Assembly (NCBI RefSeq): GCF_949987515.2
Contig: NC_082703.1
Coordinates: 13,850,680 to 13,914,679 of the forward strand
Direction: 5' to 3'
From: Delphinus delphis
Lineage: Eukaryota > Chordata > Mammalia > Artiodactyla > Delphinidae
DNA: 64,000 bases
The translations under genes were made by a program, and so were the position numbers. Positions 59,116 through 64,000 of this stretch are shown here, one piece after another. Every line of letters starts with the position of its first letter. The first letter of the stretch is position 1. The notes under the pieces were generated by a model that did not search any database, was not told the DNA's origin, and saw nothing but the letters and a program-made list of their open reading frames with translations.

Positions 59116-60835
59116 GTGGGTGGATGAAGGAATAAAAGTCAGTGAACTGTAAACTTTCAGAGGTAATTGTTTCAGAATGCTGTGTTTTCGGCTGTGTATC
59201 TTTACCATGATATTTGGGGAAGAAATGCTAAACTCAGTCAGTTTGCAGTATAAGAGGAAAGTAAGTGTAATGGTGCTTTGAAATCAGAAGTAAGTCTCCC
59301 TCCCACTTCCAAAAAAAAAAAAAGGTTGTTTGATTTAACCACTTTTTTCCCCAGCCGGTTTCATGTGGGGAGGCCCACACTGACTGTGTTTGATAAAAGT
59401 AGTTGTGTTTATTTGTGTTAAGTAAACTGTAGGTTGGTGGCTTTCTCTAGTTGTCTGCATTTTTTAAAAGTCCTAATATTAGGACAAAAAGCTTTCTCAT
59501 TTCTCTGTTGAATATTTTACTTATTGGTTAAAAATGAGTATCCAGCTCTGTTATTAGTCAGAGGGCTTCCCATCAATTCATGAAGTGTTTCAGTATCTCA
59601 GTTTTCGGTTCAATGGTGAGGGGATTTTGAGTTCCCTGGGAGTTCTGTTTGGTGTTTCACTTGTGTCTCTTTATATTAATGGCTTTCATGTTTATTTCTT
59701 TGCTTGCGATGGAGAAGGAAATGAAATTGGATGACTTTTTTTTTTTCTTTATGCTTCAGCCCGACTGGCTCTTTATAAAATGGGGAGTAGAGTCACTCCC
59801 TCAAAATGGCTAATGAGTTCAACTGTGTGTAAATTGGGGTCATAGTCCTTTCTTTGAAGAATAGGAGGAGTGCTATTATGATAAACACGCTGGAAATGAT
59901 TAAAGGTAAAATACAGCAGGACACAAGTGGCTGTTTCAAGCCTTTTGGTGGCAGGTGGGACACCCTCTGAGTCCAGCTAAAAGAGACTGAGAAGAAAGGG
60001 ATCAGCCAGTGCAGCCCTGGCCGTGGGGATAAAACACTAGTCGCCGGGTGAATGTGCAAGCAGCCCACTTACATCAATGTCTATGTTGCGTTCTGTCTTT
60101 TCTCACCTTTTATCATAGGATGGGGAAGATATCCCAAAATAGGGAGCGATATTTGTGTACCGCTTTATCCAACCTGTGTGTGCCGTACCAAATGTACCCC
60201 CCCTCCAACGTCTGTGGGCGTTGCTCTTAAGCACGGATGTGGTAGGAAATTGAGGTTATTCAGCTCTGCAGGCTGTACTGAGTATTGCTTATACTAAGCA
60301 GGATATGCCATCAAAGAATCATTTGACTTTAGATGCCTCCTATTTGAAGTGGTTGGGAATAAAAATATTCCTTTCACCATTCATGATCAGGAAGAACTTT
60401 AGTCAGTACACGTTTTCTGAAGGGCTAGAATGTAAGGGGAAGTTACTGCAAAATGTATGCCGTGAGGTGTCTTTATTCAGGCAGTTAACTCATGACAATT
60501 TTAAAGATAGGGTGTTTGTATTTCTTAGTGTGTAACCACTCACTGTCTTATCAATAATGAATTCCTATTCTATTCCATATTATCTTTCTACAATTTAAGT
60601 GAATCCTATCTGCTTCTGAGAATCTTTCTCTCTCAAGACATTTCTGACTAGTTTATTGGAAACAAAAACCCTGTGGTTGTTCCTTCCAGGGATGATAAAA
60701 TACATTTATTGTCAATGCATGAAAGTAGAAAGAAGAAAATAAAAATCACTTGTAATCTCACCAACTCTATGAGAGCTGGGAAGCCAATGGGGGTATTGGA
60801 GCTGAGAAAAAAAAATTTAAGGAAATTTTTAATTA
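59116..60835. other. Intronic DNA, nothing recognised
   Basis: Contains an A-run near 59311-59323 and a T-run near 59738-59746. No exon. Confidence 0.4.
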
Positions 60836-60839
60836 AATA

Positions 60840-61125
60840 TTTTTAAAGGACCACAGAGGGGATGTGGTGAATACACAAGGGGGAAAGCAGGAAGGGGAGG
60901 TAGGACTGTTGCAGTAGTCTGGGCAGGAAACAATGGTAGCTTGGAATGCATCCTAGCAGTGGAGCTGGTGAGCAGTGGTCAAATTCTAGATCTGATGGGA
61001 AGATGGAACTGAAGGGTTTATTGATAGGCTCTGGGTTATGAGAAAAAGAAGTAAAGAAAGACAAAGAGTTTTGTCCTGAACAGCCAGAATGATGGAGTTG
61101 CCACTTATTGAGCTGGGAAAGGCAG
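60840..61125 (+). repeat. Probable ancient interspersed repeat, family not named
   Basis: 'gttgcagtagtctgggcaggaaacaatggtagcttgga…gtggagctggtgagcagtggtcaaattct…atgatggagttgccacttattgagctggg' follows a widespread old mammalian repeat order that I recognise but cannot assign. Confidence 0.4.
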
Positions 61126-61129
61126 GGAG

Positions 61130-62095
61130 AGGGGGAAATTTTGTTGGGAAAAATCAAAAGTTGAGTGTGCGCCCGTGTAGTTTTTTATTACGGTACTTAT
61201 TCAAAACTTTGTCTCATTCGGTCTCCCTGGTGCTTTTCCACAGGGATAAGTGTGCTTTTATTAATAAATCTCAAGGCAACACTAAGCTTAAGGTATGGAA
61301 ACTTTAAATCAAGGAAGGAAAAATTCCAGATAAAGATCAGAAAAGGCCAATGAGGAGAAGCATCCCCAGGCGCCTGATAGCGGCCCCAGCAGGAGGGTCT
61401 TGTAAAAGGCAATTTAATTAAACTGTAGGCGTCTAACTGAGAGTCATTCTCCAGACAGCCTCACAGAAGCCCTTTATGATCTTTTGTTCGTGCGTTAGGC
61501 TCTAACTGGGTGTGTTTCCAGGTTTGTTCCAGGTTTGGACTTTGTTACCTGACGTGCTGTGTGATGGGGCTGTTATTACTAAAACGAAGTATGGATTTTC
61601 CCATGCATCATAGATCAGTTCTAATCATCTTTCCAATATTGGTTTGCACTGTGAAAGTCGTTTTTTGTTTTTCTTTTTAATGGAACTGTCTCTGCCTTTT
61701 ACATGAACTAACCTAGAAAACTCCATTATTTGTTCTGATCATGCCTGAGAAAGAATGGCAATTTTTATGTATTTATTTATTTTTTTACGGTAAAGAATGG
61801 CAATTTTGAAGCAGAATCTTTTTTTTTTTAAGCCACTTTATTATCGTTGCATATGGCTCAAAGTGAGCTTGTTTAAATCTTTAAGGGCAAAAGAACATAT
61901 GTTCATTTAAAATACCAAGGGAGGTTACAGCTTACTTGGTTTTAAATGTCCTCATAGTCTTTATTCCAGCTCAAATGAGTTTTTTTCCTTCCTCCTCATC
62001 TTTTATTGTTGTTGTTGTTCAACCTCACCCAAGAGTTGCTTCATTAATGCTGATAGTATTTGGGCCTTCTTTTAAAAATAAAGCAACAACCTAAG
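61130..62095. other. Intronic DNA, nothing recognised
   Basis: Two near-identical 'aagaatggcaatttt' pieces at about 61750-61765 and 61794-61809 flank a TATTTATT tract. No exon. Confidence 0.4.
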
Positions 62096-62104
62096 TGCCC
62101 AGGA

Positions 62105-62340
62105 TTAGAACTTAAATTTGCTTATTTAGCCATGTTGATGGAGCATCCTGTGCGCCAGGCACTCTTTGAGGGGCTGGAATGCAGCAGTGACAGTCAACAC
62201 CCCGGCTGTCCAGGAGCTGAAGATCTAGCTTGGTGTGTGTGTTGGGGGGATGGGTAGGTGATCAGTAACCCAGTATGAAAATATACACGTTAAGCTTTGA
62301 GTGAATATAAGGAGAGTCAGGACATAGAGAGCGATGGGCA
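62105..62340 (+). repeat. L2 fragment
   Basis: 'gagcatcctgtgcgccaggcactctttgaggggctggaatgcagcagtgac…gtccaggagctgaagatctagcttgg' matches the L2 3' region. Confidence 0.6.
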
Positions 62341-62344
62341 GTGC

Positions 62345-63405
62345 GTGGGATTATCTGAGGAGGCATCTGAAGCTGAGATCTGATCTTGCACCAGCCTCCT
62401 GGTTTACGACAGAGAAGGTGGATGGAAGCCAGCCCTGCCTCTGCAGAATTAAAGCATTTTAACTGTGTAGTTTTAGATCTTCTCAGATAAGAAGCCGGTG
62501 CAAGGGTCCTGCTAATTTTTAACGATGACAGGAGTGATGTATGTGCCCGTGCATATTTTATTTGTATTTTTGTAAAGAAACCTGGTTAAGTGCGAATAGA
62601 GCGGTATTTGAAGAAAGTGGTACTGTTTCCCAAAGGGAACAAATAGCACATTTGAAGCCAGCCTCTGGTGAGAACATCTGTGGGTTATTTTTACCATTTT
62701 TAAGAGAGGTAGTCATATTGGGACAGTGATCGTATGACTTAGAATCATATCATTTTTAGGTCTGAAATGGAGGAACTTATAGAGACTGTGTAGTCTGATG
62801 TCTCTCATTTCTTTGAATGACAAAGCTGAAAAGGACAAGCTCCGCCCCGGGTTTCCCTGCTGGTTAGTGGAGGGGCTGACACCATGGTCCAGGGTTCTTT
62901 TCTTCTCCATCTACCATGCTTTTCCGTGTGATTAAAATCTGTGTCTCTATGCCTTTCAGCAAGATGTCCATGCAGTTAGGGCCCCAGAGAAGCACAGATG
63001 TTCAGTTATTTTAAATTGATCCTACAATTATTTATAAAATGTCTCTGCTGTTTATAGTTTGTCCTCTTTATGCATAATTCTGCCCCAGATAATGATAAAA
63101 CAGAGAAATAATTCTTCAGTTTCTACTTTGCCATTTTTGGTTTGTTTTTACCAAACCTTAGTTTTGACCTTAGTGTAAAAGCTGAATTTAAAAGAAATGC
63201 TAGTCTCTCATTTTCAGCCTATAAGATATGAGTGGATTTGCTAGTGTTGATGGGGAAGGGGCACGGGGTGACATCCGGGGGAGAAATGACCGTGTCTCTA
63301 CCTTCCCTTCTCTCTCCTTTTCCCCTTCCCTGCCTTGCCCCATCCACCCTGTATCCATCCATATTTCACTCTAATTCTTTCTCTCTCACACAGACCCCCT
63401 CTTTT
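62345..63405. other. Intronic DNA, nothing recognised
   Basis: Unique-looking. A CT-rich stretch at 63300-63420. Confidence 0.4.
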
Positions 63406-63409
63406 TCTC

Positions 63410-64000
63410 TCTCACATTCTTATGTGCAAACCTATTTTTGTTTGTTTTCACGTTGGTTAAAACCATGCTGTTGTAAATACAAATTGCCAAACCACAAAGA
63501 GATAGTAGAGATAACATGAAGGGGAATGCAGTATTCTTCTGGCTTATTTCACTTGGTATAATATTCTCGAAGCTCATCCATGTTGTGTCATGTGTCAGAA
63601 TTTCCTCTTTTTTTTTTTTTTTTGCGGTACACAGGCTTCTTACTGCTGTGGCCTCTCCCGTTGCGGAGCACAGGCTCCGGACGTGCAGGCTCAGCGGCCA
63701 TGGCTCACGGGCCTACCCGCTCTGCGGCATGTGGGATCTTCCCAGACCGGGGCACAAACCCGTGTCCCCTGCATCGGCAGGCGGACTCCCAACCACTGCG
63801 CCACCAGGGAAGCCCTATACCACATTTTGCTTATTCATTCATCTGTCAGTGGACACTTGGGTTGCTTCCACATTTTAGCTCTTGTGAATAATGCTGTTAT
63901 CAACATGGGCATAGAAACAGTTCTTTGAGATCTTGCTTTCCATTCTTTTGAGTATATACCCAGAAGTGAAATTGCTGGGTCATATAGTCATTCTGTCTTT
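63410..64000 (-). mobile_element. Old L1 (L1M-like) 3' part, antisense, runs off the window
   Basis: 'ttctggcttatttcacttggtataatattctcgaagctcatccatgttg' and, after an inserted SINE, 'ggacacttgggttgcttccacattttagctcttgtgaataatgctg…gagtatatacccagaagtgaaattgctgggtcatat' are antisense L1 3' sequence. Confidence 0.8.
63609..63815 (-). mobile_element. CHR-type SINE, short form, inside L1
   Basis: T-run, 'gcggtacacaggcttcttactg', through 'ccaccagggaagccc'. It splits the antisense L1 at the right edge. Confidence 0.93.

Larger units (their letters stand above)
10552..64000 (+). other. MFHAS1: MFHAS1 intron 1 (5' part, runs off the window)
   Basis: No open frame matching the MFHAS1 C-terminus, or any other protein apart from transposon proteins, was found here. 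The human gene also has a giant first coding exon followed by a very long intron, so intron is the simplest reading. The later exons should carry only about 50 codons and would be hard to see by eye, so a short exon inside this stretch cannot be excluded. Confidence 0.8.

Overview
This is nuclear DNA from a mammal, almost certainly a cetacean. At least 18 tRNA-derived SINEs of the CHR type, the family that dominates whale and dolphin genomes, are scattered through it. They are accompanied by L1, MIR, L2, MLT1-type LTR, Tigger1 and an artiodactyl-type mariner miniature element. The species call is inferred from the repeats; no species-specific marker was tested.

One protein gene is present: MFHAS1 (MASL1), on the + strand. 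Bases 1-6700 are intergenic or distal upstream DNA with a deleted Tigger1, two CHR SINEs, MIR/L2 pieces and a tiny polyadenylated retro-insert. Bases about 6730-7553 are a CpG-island promoter and 5' leader. Bases 7554-10551 are the large first coding exon: 999 complete codons covering the leucine-rich repeats, the Roc GTPase domain, COR and most of the C-terminus. A consensus splice donor follows at 10552. I see no further exon, so everything from 10552 to 64000 is best read as the 5' part of the long first intron; the last ~50 codons should lie beyond the window.

The intron is mostly retroelement debris. A 5.0 kb antisense L1 (16201-21205) carries broken ORF1 and ORF2 and is itself split by a SINE. 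Three SINEs cluster at 22141-22900. A probable solo LTR lies at 27797-28232 and a mariner hairpin at 31548-31630. A truncated antisense L1 occupies 36536-38087, and a rearranged old L1 occupies 39440-40985. Two MLT1-type LTRs, an ancient LINE piece and a hAT-like element lie at 43-47 kb. A sense L1 with complete ends but large internal deletions, holding two young SINEs, lies at 53624-56486. Another L1 runs off the right edge.

No CRISPR array, operon or other novel multi-gene system is present. The points most worth checking are a start-stop uORF 45 bases ahead of the MFHAS1 ATG, a mariner hairpin resembling the ruminant miR-2284/2285 precursors, the internally deleted L1 with a perfect 17-bp target duplication, a perfect 57-bp tandem duplication, and a local A-B-A' rearrangement inside an old L1.
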